Virus record (IMG/VR): IMGVR_UViG_3300023174_000106
Coordinates: 31,821 to 95,820 of that record
Origin: a virus
Direction: 5' to 3' (one strand)
DNA: 64,000 nt
Shown: positions 48,496 to 55,610 of the stretch, in pieces
Position numbering within the stretch: position 1 is the first letter of the stretch
Layout of the letters: every line of letters begins with the position of its first letter
The notes under the pieces: generated by a model
Seen by the model: the letters and a program-made list of their open reading frames with translations, nothing else
Database searches by the model: none
Told to the model about the DNA's origin: nothing
Program-made: the position numbers and the translations under genes

Positions 48496-49284
48496 ATGGA
48501 CTATAAAGACTTTTTTAAACATTTATTTGAAGCTAAAAAACCAAACGGTGATGAAGGAGACGATTGGGTTAGACCAGGCAGCGATTTGGAACCGGGAATG
48601 AAAATTGGAGGAACGAATTTTCCTCATGGATTGGGTTATCCAAATTATAGACCCAAACACAACGATGATGAAGATTTTAAAGAAACCGCACATATTGATC
48701 ACATAGTTGATGTTCCATATGAACACTCAGATCAAGATGATAAAAAACGTACCGGGGTTCTTTATAAGTACATAAAAGATAAAATGCCAGAGTTTTATCA
48801 AAAGTTTCAGTCTTACATAGACCGTCTATTTGCAGAATACGAAAATTATTGGTCCATGCACCATTGGTTAATTAGTTTTATTGATTTGGCAAAAACCGAT
48901 CCTTCTCATAAGAATATCCCCGATGAACTTAAAAACCTAAATATTACAGATCAGGATATTGAAAATGTTAAAAAAATACACGATACGTATCATAAATTGT
49001 ATAGTTTGATACATCATCGTAATGATTCTCACAATGAATTGAATTATCCGTTATACGTCAGTTTATATGATATTACAAGAGCACTAGGAGGATATGAGGA
49101 AGGTGGTTGGTGGTATGATAAATATGAATTGATTGATACTATCCCAATACGTACTCCAAGTGAATTAATACCTACCGCAGAAAAGTTATACGGAAAAATA
49201 GGTAGAAATTTTAATGGAAAACCTAGTATTGTTGTTGAAAAAGAAAGTGGCAGTCAAGAAAAAGAACCACCACACTATAGTTAA
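48496..49284 (+). CDS. YKDFF-tagged protein, probable virion-internal
   Basis: The 262-residue protein starts MDYKDFFKHLFEAKKPNG; L-F-E fits the L/I-x-E rule for T4-type prohead cleavage. The rest is acidic and His-rich (DHIVDVPYEHSDQDD, SLIHHRNDSHNELNYPLYVS) and has a GGYEEGGWWYDKYE stretch. No enzyme motif is known to me. It is the only plus-strand gene between about 41.4 and 52.7 kb, which fits a late gene set apart from the metabolic operon. Its end overlaps the RNA ligase by four bases. Confidence 0.6.
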   Translation: MDYKDFFKHLFEAKKPNGDEGDDWVRPGSDLEPGMKIGGTNFPHGLGYPNYRPKHNDDEDFKETAHIDHIVDVPYEHSDQDDKKRTGVLYKYIKDKMPEFYQKFQSYIDRLFAEYENYWSMHHWLISFIDLAKTDPSHKNIPDELKNLNITDQDIENVKKIHDTYHKLYSLIHHRNDSHNELNYPLYVSLYDITRALGGYEEGGWWYDKYELIDTIPIRTPSELIPTAEKLYGKIGRNFNGKPSIVVEKESGSQEKEPPHYS

Positions 49285-50300
49285 TCGTTGTATTTAAGTT
49301 CGAATGGCTCACTAATAATCTTACCAGACAAACGTCCCTTTAGAGTCTCACTACAAGTCTCTACAGTAGGACGAATTACAATACCCTCAGCTAGATTACC
49401 ATTCTCATAAACGAGATTGTTGGCAAACTCCTGCAATTCTCGAAGAGTCTTGTTGAAAGAAGTACCATCGTCAATGGTTTCAACAACAGGAATATCATTC
49501 ACATCACAAAATCTCAAAAGCTCATTACGATCAAGATACTTGTAGTTGTCAATGTCAAATAGATTGAATGCACGAAACTGAATATCCTTAACACCAAGTA
49601 GATTTCCTTGAATGCCAGGTCCGTAAACCTCACCTTGAATGGCAAGATTACGACCGTCATTCTTCAACTTGTTCTCAAGATCATACTTTCTAGCAACAAC
49701 CCAAAAACTATTCTTATCGTCTTCCTTGAGTTGGTAGTTACGACTACAAACGCCAAATCCAACGTCATCCTTGTAGAAGTAAGTTCCGCTACTTCCATCC
49801 ACCTTCATGGTGATGTAATATGACTTACCAGCAAGTTCCTGAAGGATCTCTGGATTGTTCTTAATGTTGTCTTCATCCGTCTTACGAAGATATGAAGGCA
49901 TCAGACCATATACTTGTCCAGAAAGTTGTGCGGAAAGAGGCTTTTCGTAGTGTTTGGCATAAACGTATTGACTCACATCACTTCCGATAATACCCGGTTC
50001 AGAAAACACAACGGTATCGTGACCAAGCTGCTTGAACAGAGTCAACGGAAACGCAATTCCTTGACTGATTTGTCCACGAAGTTTGACGGTCTTGATACGA
50101 AAGTGTTTGCTGCTCAAGAATTGATACGGTGGCTTGTCTTCAAGAACGCTATCAATGCAAATGTAAATGCACATATCTCCTTGCTTGAACTCACCTTTCT
50201 TGATGCACACTTGCCATCCCTTGATGGTAGCCAGTTCAAGAGCATCCGCATTTGGATGTGCTTTAACTTCCAAAATCTTTTCAATTGTCGCAACTCTCAT
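49281..50300 (-). CDS. RNA ligase, Rnl5/DraRnl-like
   Basis: The 339-residue protein has an N-terminal OB-like domain (about residues 1-110: EKILEVKAHPNADALELATI, KGDMCIYICIDS) and a C-terminal nucleotidyltransferase domain with motif I TMKVDGSSGTYFY (Lys about residue 165), FGVCSRNYQL (motif Ia/III region), AIQGEVYGPGI (motif III/IIIa), LAEGIVIRP (IV) and GRLSGKIISEPFELKY (V). The order, OB domain first, is that of Deinococcus DraRnl. It would seal RNA nicks with ATP. A terminator lies between it and the DUF262 gene, and it has its own promoter. Confidence 0.85.
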   Translation of the reverse strand: MRVATIEKILEVKAHPNADALELATIKGWQVCIKKGEFKQGDMCIYICIDSVLEDKPPYQFLSSKHFRIKTVKLRGQISQGIAFPLTLFKQLGHDTVVFSEPGIIGSDVSQYVYAKHYEKPLSAQLSGQVYGLMPSYLRKTDEDNIKNNPEILQELAGKSYYITMKVDGSSGTYFYKDDVGFGVCSRNYQLKEDDKNSFWVVARKYDLENKLKNDGRNLAIQGEVYGPGIQGNLLGVKDIQFRAFNLFDIDNYKYLDRNELLRFCDVNDIPVVETIDDGTSFNKTLRELQEFANNLVYENGNLAEGIVIRPTVETCSETLKGRLSGKIISEPFELKYND

Positions 50301-50306
50301 AACTTT

Positions 50307-50335
50307 ACTTTAGACTATATAGTGAGTGAAGTCAA
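50307..50335 (-). promoter_or_regulatory. Sigma70-like promoter, predicted leaderless
   Basis: On the minus strand TTGACT (50330-50335), a 17-nt spacer and TAAAGT (50307-50312). The predicted start is 50300, the A of the RNA ligase ATG. Confidence 0.6.
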
Positions 50336-50362
50336 CAAAAAACCCACCTTTCGGTGGGTTTT
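50335..50362 (-). terminator. Rho-independent terminator after the DUF262-HNH gene
   Basis: An 8-bp stem, AACCCACC (50341-50348) with GGTGGGTT (50353-50360), four-base loop, followed on the minus strand by six T residues. It ends leftward transcription of the gene at 50381-51967, directly before the next promoter. Confidence 0.85.
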
Positions 50363-50380
50363 CGTATCATATGTGGATCG

Positions 50381-51967
50381 TTATCCGACTTTCTGTTTCA
50401 TATATTGATCAAAATGTTCAGACCCCTGTTTAAGATTGTCAAACTTGTTGATCAACACTGTGTTTTCAATATTTGAATTTCCACCCTTGGAGTGTGCCAA
50501 GACGTGACCTTTTACGAGTTCGTTAATTGGCATATCCTGTCCGGTAACTGCATCTTTTCCATTTTGACGAGCATACACTGTGAGTGCTTCTACATCAGAG
50601 ATGGTACGACGTTTGTCTTTGGCTAAGATACCAATTGACTTCAATTGTTCTGGGTTATTGACGTAAGATTCAAATGCCTTTTCCCATTCAGCAAAAATTC
50701 CATCAAGTTCATCTTTGTTACGATGTGCCTTACGAGTTTTCAATCCGTATGCGCTTTCAACTGGCTTACCTGTAACAGGATCAATTTGAACGACCAATTG
50801 ATTTTGAACTGGATCAAATGTTTTGACTTGAGATAGGTCACAGTGAGTCATCCAGAACCACATGAAGAACTTACGAGGATCTTCGTATTCAACTTCACAA
50901 TTCTTCAAGTAATACTTTTCAATATGGAACAATAGAGAATACAATGTAAACAATGTGCCTTTATTAAGAAGCATTCCAGAATTGCGTTGAACATTATTGA
51001 ACTGAACCATGTTGTGAATCAACGTCAACCTATCCTTTACGGTATTCAACAACTTTCTGAATGATCCTTCCTTGGAATATCGTTCATACAAGTTATCCAA
51101 TGATTGAATTCCTACACTGAAGTGTGCGTTTCTATCAAAATCATCTTCAAACAAACAAAGTTCAGCCAGAGTACGTTCCATTTCGTAACGTCCAAAACTA
51201 ATCTTTGTCCATCGTCCGACAACTTTTCCAGAAGTTGACGTTATGACTTCAAACAATGGATGAAGTTTAAATGTCTTGTGTGGTTCCGCGTCATATCGTG
51301 CAGTTTTACGAATAGCAACACATGCTTCTCCACCAAATGCGTTCCGCATTTCTTGGTCATTGAGCTTGGTTTTGTTGTTGATCTTACGAAAGATGTCAGC
51401 AATTTCATCAATTTGATAATTGACATACTGAGAGACATCAAAAGTACGTTCAACGAGAACATCCTCAAGGTATGAATCCAATTCTGGACTATACTGACGA
51501 ATATTGTTCAATTCTTTCCATGACATTCCACCCAAGTTCAAAATCTTTCCTTGATATGGAACAATAATGTCATCATCCAAGTGATACTTGCTATCATCTT
51601 GAAAGAAGTCATAGATGGCACGAAGACGTTGACCACCTTCAACAACTTGCAACTTTACATGACCAGTGTCATCAGCAACTTCACGAATATGAAGTTTATC
51701 GAAGTGACTAAATCCGTCCTTTGCGAACAATGTTGATACCCATTGTCTTCCAAAGCCAGACCAGCCGGTTACTTGTCCACGTTGATAATCTTCGGGAAAT
51801 TCAAATCCTTTGGATTTGAATGTGTTGATGATAAACTTGATTGAATAATGTTTACGATCAACTCGCTTGTGGTTTGATTGAACTACAATACCGTCTCCAA
51901 CGACCTTATTGAGTTTTTCCTGCGTTTTAGAGCCAACGATTGGCGTCTTGTATATTTTATCAGTCAT
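50381..51967 (-). CDS. DUF262 and HNH domain protein
   Basis: The 528-residue protein begins with a DUF262 (ParB/Srx-like) region: SIKFIINTFKSKGFEFPEDY followed by QRG, then KLQVVEGGQRLRAIYDFFQD, the family's D/E-G-x-Q-R motif (about residues 112-117). NAFGGEACVAIRKTAR follows. Its C-terminus resembles an HNH nuclease: GQDMPINELVKGHVLAHSKG then GNSNIENTVLINKFDN. DUF262 plus a nuclease recalls GmrSD-type modification-dependent restriction and BrxU. In a phage it could exclude other phages or regulate host DNA. It has a single-gene unit with promoter and terminator. Confidence 0.75.
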   Translation of the reverse strand: MTDKIYKTPIVGSKTQEKLNKVVGDGIVVQSNHKRVDRKHYSIKFIINTFKSKGFEFPEDYQRGQVTGWSGFGRQWVSTLFAKDGFSHFDKLHIREVADDTGHVKLQVVEGGQRLRAIYDFFQDDSKYHLDDDIIVPYQGKILNLGGMSWKELNNIRQYSPELDSYLEDVLVERTFDVSQYVNYQIDEIADIFRKINNKTKLNDQEMRNAFGGEACVAIRKTARYDAEPHKTFKLHPLFEVITSTSGKVVGRWTKISFGRYEMERTLAELCLFEDDFDRNAHFSVGIQSLDNLYERYSKEGSFRKLLNTVKDRLTLIHNMVQFNNVQRNSGMLLNKGTLFTLYSLLFHIEKYYLKNCEVEYEDPRKFFMWFWMTHCDLSQVKTFDPVQNQLVVQIDPVTGKPVESAYGLKTRKAHRNKDELDGIFAEWEKAFESYVNNPEQLKSIGILAKDKRRTISDVEALTVYARQNGKDAVTGQDMPINELVKGHVLAHSKGGNSNIENTVLINKFDNLKQGSEHFDQYMKQKVG

Positions 51968-51981
51968 ATGTAATTGTAACC

Positions 51982-52009
51982 ACTATAACTCAACAGTTTA
52001 AACTTCCAA
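51982..52009 (-). promoter_or_regulatory. Sigma70-like promoter for the DUF262-HNH gene
   Basis: On the minus strand TTGGAA (52004-52009), a 16-nt spacer and TATAGT (51982-51987). The predicted start is about 51975, eight bases before the ATG. Confidence 0.45.
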
Positions 52010-52026
52010 GTTTTAGACTAATGATG

Positions 52027-52062
52027 TTGATACTAATCACTCTATATTTCTGTTAGTATCAA
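52027..52062. repeat. Perfect inverted repeat upstream of the DUF262 gene
   Basis: TTGATACTAA (52027-52036) and TTAGTATCAA (52053-52062) are perfect 10-base arms 16 bases apart. They stand just upstream of the DUF262 promoter in a 142-base gap. No T-run follows, so an operator is more likely than a terminator. The rest of the gap shows no gene. Confidence 0.55.
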
Positions 52063-52109
52063 TAACAGTGTCTTTCACCATTGACTTACAATCGTCACAC
52101 TAAAACATA

Positions 52110-52328
52110 TTATGCGACTTTCTCAAAGATTTCTTTTTTTGTTGTTGGCTGAGACTTTTGTGTTTCAAACAACTTTTCTGACTTCTCAATCACCGATTTG
52201 ATAAAGTCATCGGTAAGACCAGTATACACTCCTCTAGCAAGATCTTCTTTGACAGCACCTTGTTTCCATTTTGGAAGTTTAACAAATTCCTCATTGTATA
52301 CCTTTTTGTAGAGTTCAGACATTTGCAT
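52110..52328 (-). CDS. Hypothetical small protein (72 aa)
   Basis: The protein MSELYKKVYNEEFVKL (from the second ATG, or two residues more from the first) continues WKQGAVKEDLARGVYTGLTD and ends in a charged tail. No family is known to me. It lies five bases downstream of the zinc-finger gene, in the same leftward unit. Confidence 0.6.
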   Translation of the reverse strand: MQMSELYKKVYNEEFVKLPKWKQGAVKEDLARGVYTGLTDDFIKSVIEKSEKLFETQKSQPTTKKEIFEKVA

Positions 52329-52333
52329 ATTGA

Positions 52334-52585
52334 TTAGAAAGAAGTGGAGATTCGACTAGCATATCCCATGTTGCTGCCTTTGTTCATACGATAAGAAACC
52401 TTGCTGTAGTTATCAAACCCCGCCTTGGAGGTAATAACGATGCTGCCGGCCGTTTTATGACCGTAGTGTACATAACCAAACGGCTTCTTCTTGAGTGCAA
52501 TCTTTTCTCCACAAGCAATACACACCTTGAATCCAAGATTGAGACGTTCTTCAGGAATTTCGTTTCCACATCCACAGTTCTTCAT
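52334..52585 (-). CDS. DksA/TraR-type C4 zinc-finger-like protein
   Basis: The 83-residue protein has CGCGNEIPEERLNLGFKVCI then ACGEK: a four-cysteine zinc site with the I-P-E-x-R-L spacing seen in DksA/TraR-like phage proteins. YVHYGHKTAGSIV follows, another common phage motif. It may bind RNA polymerase or RNA. A perfect 15-bp palindrome covers its promoter -10 region. Confidence 0.65.
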   Translation of the reverse strand: MKNCGCGNEIPEERLNLGFKVCIACGEKIALKKKPFGYVHYGHKTAGSIVITSKAGFDNYSKVSYRMNKGSNMGYASRISTSF

Positions 52586-52587
52586 AC

Positions 52588-52602
52588 GGTACAGACTGTA
52601 CC
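52588..52602. promoter_or_regulatory. 15-bp perfect palindrome (operator candidate)
   Basis: GGTACAG-A-CTGTACC lies three bases upstream of the ATG of the zinc-finger gene and overlaps its -10 box, a position suited to repression. Confidence 0.55.
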
Positions 52603-52622
52603 ATCAAGATTACAAAAATCAA
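52595..52622 (-). promoter_or_regulatory. Sigma70-like promoter
   Basis: On the minus strand TTGATT (52617-52622), a 16-nt spacer and TACAGT (52595-52600). The predicted start is 52588, three bases before the ATG of the zinc-finger gene. Confidence 0.45.
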
Positions 52623-52720
52623 GTTTTTTGTAAAGCAAATGTAAAAGAAAAATTGAGTACGATTTTACCCACTATGTATGTTTGAATATCAGCGTTATTG
52701 CTGACAACGAAAGGAAGTCT

Positions 52721-53035
52721 ATGAAGTATACACTATTAGCATTGTTAACCGCACTCTCAGTAAGTGCTCAAGAAGGTCCAAAGGGTCCACCTCCTGGCAA
52801 TCGCCCTCCACGTCCAAAGTTGACGGAGGAACAAAAAACACAACGTATTGCATTGGTTGCCAAGTATGACGCAAACAAAGATGGCAAATTGGACAAGGAA
52901 GAACGAGCCAAAGTCAGTGATGCTGACCGTAAATTAATGAGAAGTTTTGGACCACCACCAGGCGGACCAAAAGGACCAAAACACGATGGTCCACCAAAAG
53001 ATGGTGATAGACCAAGTAAACCAAAGAAAGATTAA
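52721..53035 (+). CDS. Secreted EF-hand, Pro/Gly-rich protein
   Basis: The ATG at 52721 follows AAGGAAG and gives a signal peptide MKYTLLALLTALSVSAQ. The mature part, about 85 residues, holds a single EF-hand loop DANKDGKLDKEE (residues at 1, 3, 5, 12 suitable for calcium) flanked by Pro/Gly/Lys-rich stretches. Such small EF-hand proteins with a P-P-P-G-G tail are common in Verrucomicrobiota and Planctomycetota. A TCAGC/GCTGA hairpin (52690-52705) lies in the leader. It could work at the host surface or have been taken from a host. A terminator follows. Confidence 0.65.
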   Translation: MKYTLLALLTALSVSAQEGPKGPPPGNRPPRPKLTEEQKTQRIALVAKYDANKDGKLDKEERAKVSDADRKLMRSFGPPPGGPKGPKHDGPPKDGDRPSKPKKD

Positions 53036-53042
53036 ATCAAAT

Positions 53043-53070
53043 AACCCCACTTTTAACGGTGGGGTTTTTT
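53043..53070 (+). terminator. Rho-independent terminator after the EF-hand gene
   Basis: AACCCCAC (53043-53050) and GTGGGGTT (53059-53066) form an 8-bp stem with T residues to 53070. Confidence 0.85.
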
Positions 53071-53099
53071 ATACTTCTTACAAACTTGTTCTGATCTGG

Positions 53100-53330
53100 T
53101 TAAAAAGGTGTGGATGGGTCAAGATCAGCGTCGATTAGACGAATGATGTCAGCCGCAGCCACTCTAGCTTTCTTTTGTATATCTGGACGGTTTATCCGAC
53201 CAATGATAAAGTTTAATTTCTGACCAGCCTCTTGCGCCTCTTTAGATTTTCCAATTGGCAAATTTTCGTTTACGAATTGGGTTTCAGATAAAACTTCCTT
53301 GATTAATTTTTTAAGTTCTAATTTTGTCAT
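53100..53330 (-). CDS. Small protein with LKKLIKEVLSE N-terminus (76 aa)
   Basis: The protein starts MTKLELKKLIKEVLSETQFV. An amphipathic helix ending in L-S-E is a common N-terminus in phage head-associated proteins and fits the L/I-x-E cleavage rule. The rest (QEAGQKLNFIIGRINRPDIQ, KARVAAADIIRLIDADL) is helical. The TATTTAT element at 53337-53343 lies six bases upstream. A virion-internal role is inferred. Confidence 0.55.
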   Translation of the reverse strand: MTKLELKKLIKEVLSETQFVNENLPIGKSKEAQEAGQKLNFIIGRINRPDIQKKARVAAADIIRLIDADLDPSTPF

Positions 53331-53336
53331 ATGTTT

Positions 53337-53343
53337 ATAAATA
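53337..53343 (-). promoter_or_regulatory. TATTTAT element
   Basis: On the minus strand TATTTAT ends six bases before the ATG at 53330. Confidence 0.45.
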
Positions 53344-53358
53344 TATCTATAAAAAATA

Positions 53359-53386
53359 AAACCCCACTAAATTAATAGCGGGGTTA
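53359..53386 (-). terminator. Rho-independent terminator after RNA ligase 1
   Basis: On the minus strand AACCCCGC and GTGGGGTT (53360-53367 and 53378-53385 on the plus strand) pair over eight bases with one G-U, followed by TTATTTTTT. The ligase stop is at 53390. Confidence 0.75.
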
Positions 53387-53389
53387 TTG

Positions 53390-54478
53390 TTAGTTTTTTA
53401 AAACTTGCCAGAACAACTTTTTTTGTTGATCGGTAGTCAGATTCTTACCATCAAGCAATGAAAATATCATTGATGATCTGTTAGATTCTGAATATGATGA
53501 TATTACCTTTTGAGCTTGTTCTTTACGGGTTGATAATGATTTTAATTGATTATCAATGAATGATTTAAATCCGTCAACAATTTTGTTTACTTCTTTAGAA
53601 GCATCACATACTTGAGACGCATATCCTCTTACCATTTCAAAACACTCATAATCAAAAGTTTCAGTCAACTTAGATGCGAACTCTTGATATGATGGTTTAT
53701 CATAGTTAAAATACAAATCTAAAGTATTTTCCAAAGTAGCTTCAGACTTAAATCTGTGTTTAATCAGATAATCCATAGCCTTTACCTTGTGAAGCATTTG
53801 GTCATTCTTTGAATAAACAACCACACCTTCCTTACCTCTCCATTGATCAACATCCTTTAACAGATCTTGAACACTAGAAAAAGTATAAGTAGCAGGACGT
53901 TTGAAATCATACTTCTTAGCCATAGCATCCAACATATCTTGTTGTGCAAGTGAATAGTTGATATGATTAATCAAACCAATCAACTTCCACATAGGTTCAT
54001 CACCATACGATAACACAATTTTATTGATTGGAGACAGCCATTCCCAAATGATAGAATAGTTCCAAGTATCATTATTATCCTGTAACTTACTTAGAATAGT
54101 TGACTTGAACAATTCTAACTCATATCCGTTAGCCATAGTAGAAGCATCAACAGTTCCACGGGTACGTAGAATATATTGACCATTATACTTGCTAACAGTT
54201 AAAGTGCTACCGTCCAATTTTTCAACTACAGTTGCATTCTTTAGTGAAGTAGGAACAGGGGATAAATCAGGCTGTTCTGACCAGTTAAAGAATTTTGGAA
54301 ATGATGCACTGATCAATTCTCCATTATAATTCCATACAGATGAACGAAAGTGTAAATTGTCATTTTTCCACTTTGCGCCTATATGTTTTGGCTGTACCAA
54401 ATATACAACTTCTCCAGAAATAATATGTTCGTGAACCATAAACGATTCACGATCAATTGAGGAAATATCAATCTTCAT
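53390..54478 (-). CDS. T4 RNA ligase 1-like (Rnl1) protein
   Basis: The 362-residue enzyme has the Rnl1 layout: FFNWSEQPDL, the adenylated Lys in VVEKLDGSTLTV (motif I, about residue 88), ILRTRGTV (motif Ia/III), WEWLSPINKIVLSYG (IIIa), WRGKEGVVVYSK (IV) and LHKVKAMDYL (V, K-x-K), then a helical C-terminal domain. Rnl1 reseals tRNAs cut by anticodon nucleases. It has its own promoter and terminator, so it is expressed alone. With PNK, cREC and the DraRnl-like ligase it completes an RNA repair set. Confidence 0.88.
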   Translation of the reverse strand: MKIDISSIDRESFMVHEHIISGEVVYLVQPKHIGAKWKNDNLHFRSSVWNYNGELISASFPKFFNWSEQPDLSPVPTSLKNATVVEKLDGSTLTVSKYNGQYILRTRGTVDASTMANGYELELFKSTILSKLQDNNDTWNYSIIWEWLSPINKIVLSYGDEPMWKLIGLINHINYSLAQQDMLDAMAKKYDFKRPATYTFSSVQDLLKDVDQWRGKEGVVVYSKNDQMLHKVKAMDYLIKHRFKSEATLENTLDLYFNYDKPSYQEFASKLTETFDYECFEMVRGYASQVCDASKEVNKIVDGFKSFIDNQLKSLSTRKEQAQKVISSYSESNRSSMIFSLLDGKNLTTDQQKKLFWQVLKN

Positions 54479-54484
54479 ACAAAT

Positions 54485-54513
54485 ACCTTACCGCAGATTT
54501 TAAAGAAAGTCAA
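54485..54513 (-). promoter_or_regulatory. Sigma70-like promoter, predicted leaderless
   Basis: On the minus strand TTGACT (54508-54513), a 17-nt spacer and TAAGGT (54485-54490). The predicted start is 54478, the A of the ligase ATG. Confidence 0.6.
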
Positions 54514-54845
54514 GACTCTTCTTCCTCATTTACTCCACATTCTTTGCAACTATCAAATAGTAGAAACAAAGGCAGTTTATCTTCCATTTGTTCTTTGCTT
54601 CCAAAGTGTTCTGTAAGAACTTCATCTGCTTTGATATGATCTTCCCAACCCTTCCATTTTCCATCACCGGGAGTGCCACCCAATTCTAAATAATTACACC
54701 ACGGAAATTCCACACCATTGACATTTTTTACATCATAGTATGGACAGTAATTTACTTTTCCACGATAATTGTTACTTTCACTGGGAACTTCCTTCCAAGT
54801 ATAACAATAATCTCCTTTTGGTATGATGGTGGTGTCTTTATTCAT
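54510..54845 (-). CDS. Conserved phage hypothetical protein (111 aa)
   Basis: From ATG 54845 (MNKDTTIIPKGDYCYTW) the protein contains VNYCPYYD, FPWCNYLEL and LFDSCKECGVN. This pattern, with paired cysteines and a final K-E-C-G-V-N, recurs in phage hypotheticals and could bind a metal. Its start overlaps the end of the upstream gene. Function is unknown. Confidence 0.65.
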   Translation of the reverse strand: MNKDTTIIPKGDYCYTWKEVPSESNNYRGKVNYCPYYDVKNVNGVEFPWCNYLELGGTPGDGKWKGWEDHIKADEVLTEHFGSKEQMEDKLPLFLLFDSCKECGVNEEEES

Positions 54846-54846
54846 T

Positions 54847-55368
54847 TTATCCAACAAAGGTAACATTTTCAAAATCAACATAGTACCCGTTATTCTTTGT
54901 ATCTGATTCACTAATAACAACTCTATAGTTATCTTTGTCGATAGATGTAATAAAGTAACCACTAAACTTACGTGTACCAATATGAGCATTTACTTTCTTA
55001 CCTATCACATCGTCGGAAATAGTTAGGAAATTTTCTTTTACCCACTGTTTAATTACTTCGTTTTTCAGTGATTCCTTTACGTGGAATACATCGTCAAGTA
55101 TGCTTACTAGATCACTATCTGGGTCAATATACTTATAAGTCTTCAAATACTCAGCAAGACGATAACCATCTAAGTTGAACTCATTCAAACATTCAATAAT
55201 GTCGTCTTCAAATACTGAACGAGGTTCTTGTATATCATTACCCTCACTCCACTTCTGATAACTATCCACCAATTTTTTAAATCGTATGTTATCACGATTA
55301 ATGGGTTTGCTGTTAAACAATGGACGTTTAACAGCATCTTTTAGGTTCATATAGGTTTGTTCACTCAT
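54847..55368 (-). CDS. Hypothetical protein (173 aa)
   Basis: The protein MSEQTYMNLKDAVKRPLFNS is acidic and mainly helical, with a C-terminal beta-rich part (IGKKVNAHIGTRKFSGYFIT, then YRVVISESDTKNNGYYVDFE) like a small SH3 or Tudor barrel. No family is recognised. It begins a leftward unit at the promoter 55378-55406. Confidence 0.6.
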   Translation of the reverse strand: MSEQTYMNLKDAVKRPLFNSKPINRDNIRFKKLVDSYQKWSEGNDIQEPRSVFEDDIIECLNEFNLDGYRLAEYLKTYKYIDPDSDLVSILDDVFHVKESLKNEVIKQWVKENFLTISDDVIGKKVNAHIGTRKFSGYFITSIDKDNYRVVISESDTKNNGYYVDFENVTFVG

Positions 55369-55377
55369 AACTTTATA

Positions 55378-55406
55378 AGATTACCACACAGTTTATAACA
55401 AGTCAA
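55378..55406 (-). promoter_or_regulatory. Sigma70-like promoter
   Basis: On the minus strand TTGACT (55401-55406), a 17-nt spacer and TAATCT (55378-55383). The predicted start is 55371, three bases before the ATG at 55368. Confidence 0.55.
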
Positions 55407-55603
55407 GCCACTTTTTTCAATTTCCAGTCTGGAATTTGACCTGAAAACCAGAAAAAGTCTTCTTCAAAACTATAATGAAAAGTTTGATTAGTAGCATTGT
55501 TATATGCTTCAATTACGGTTCTGTCATTCAATTGTCGCTGTTTACCCCTAAATTCCATATGAGGATATTTAGCTTTAATTTCATCTGGAACATGAATGTT
55601 CAT
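55403..55603 (-). CDS. Hypothetical small protein (66 aa)
   Basis: The sequence MNIHVPDEIKAKYPHMEFRG continues with TVIEAYNNATNQTFHYSFEE and a Trp/Phe-rich end (FFWFSGQIPDWKL). It looks like a small beta-sandwich or accessory protein. No family is known to me. It lies seven bases after the glycosyltransferase stop. Confidence 0.6.
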   Translation of the reverse strand: MNIHVPDEIKAKYPHMEFRGKQRQLNDRTVIEAYNNATNQTFHYSFEEDFFWFSGQIPDWKLKKVA

Positions 55604-55610
55604 GATTTTA

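Noticed and set aside
52690-52705. TCAGC/GCTGA hairpin before the EF-hand gene as a riboswitch
   Set aside because: Five base pairs with a six-base loop is too small for a known riboswitch; noted only as a leader hairpin.
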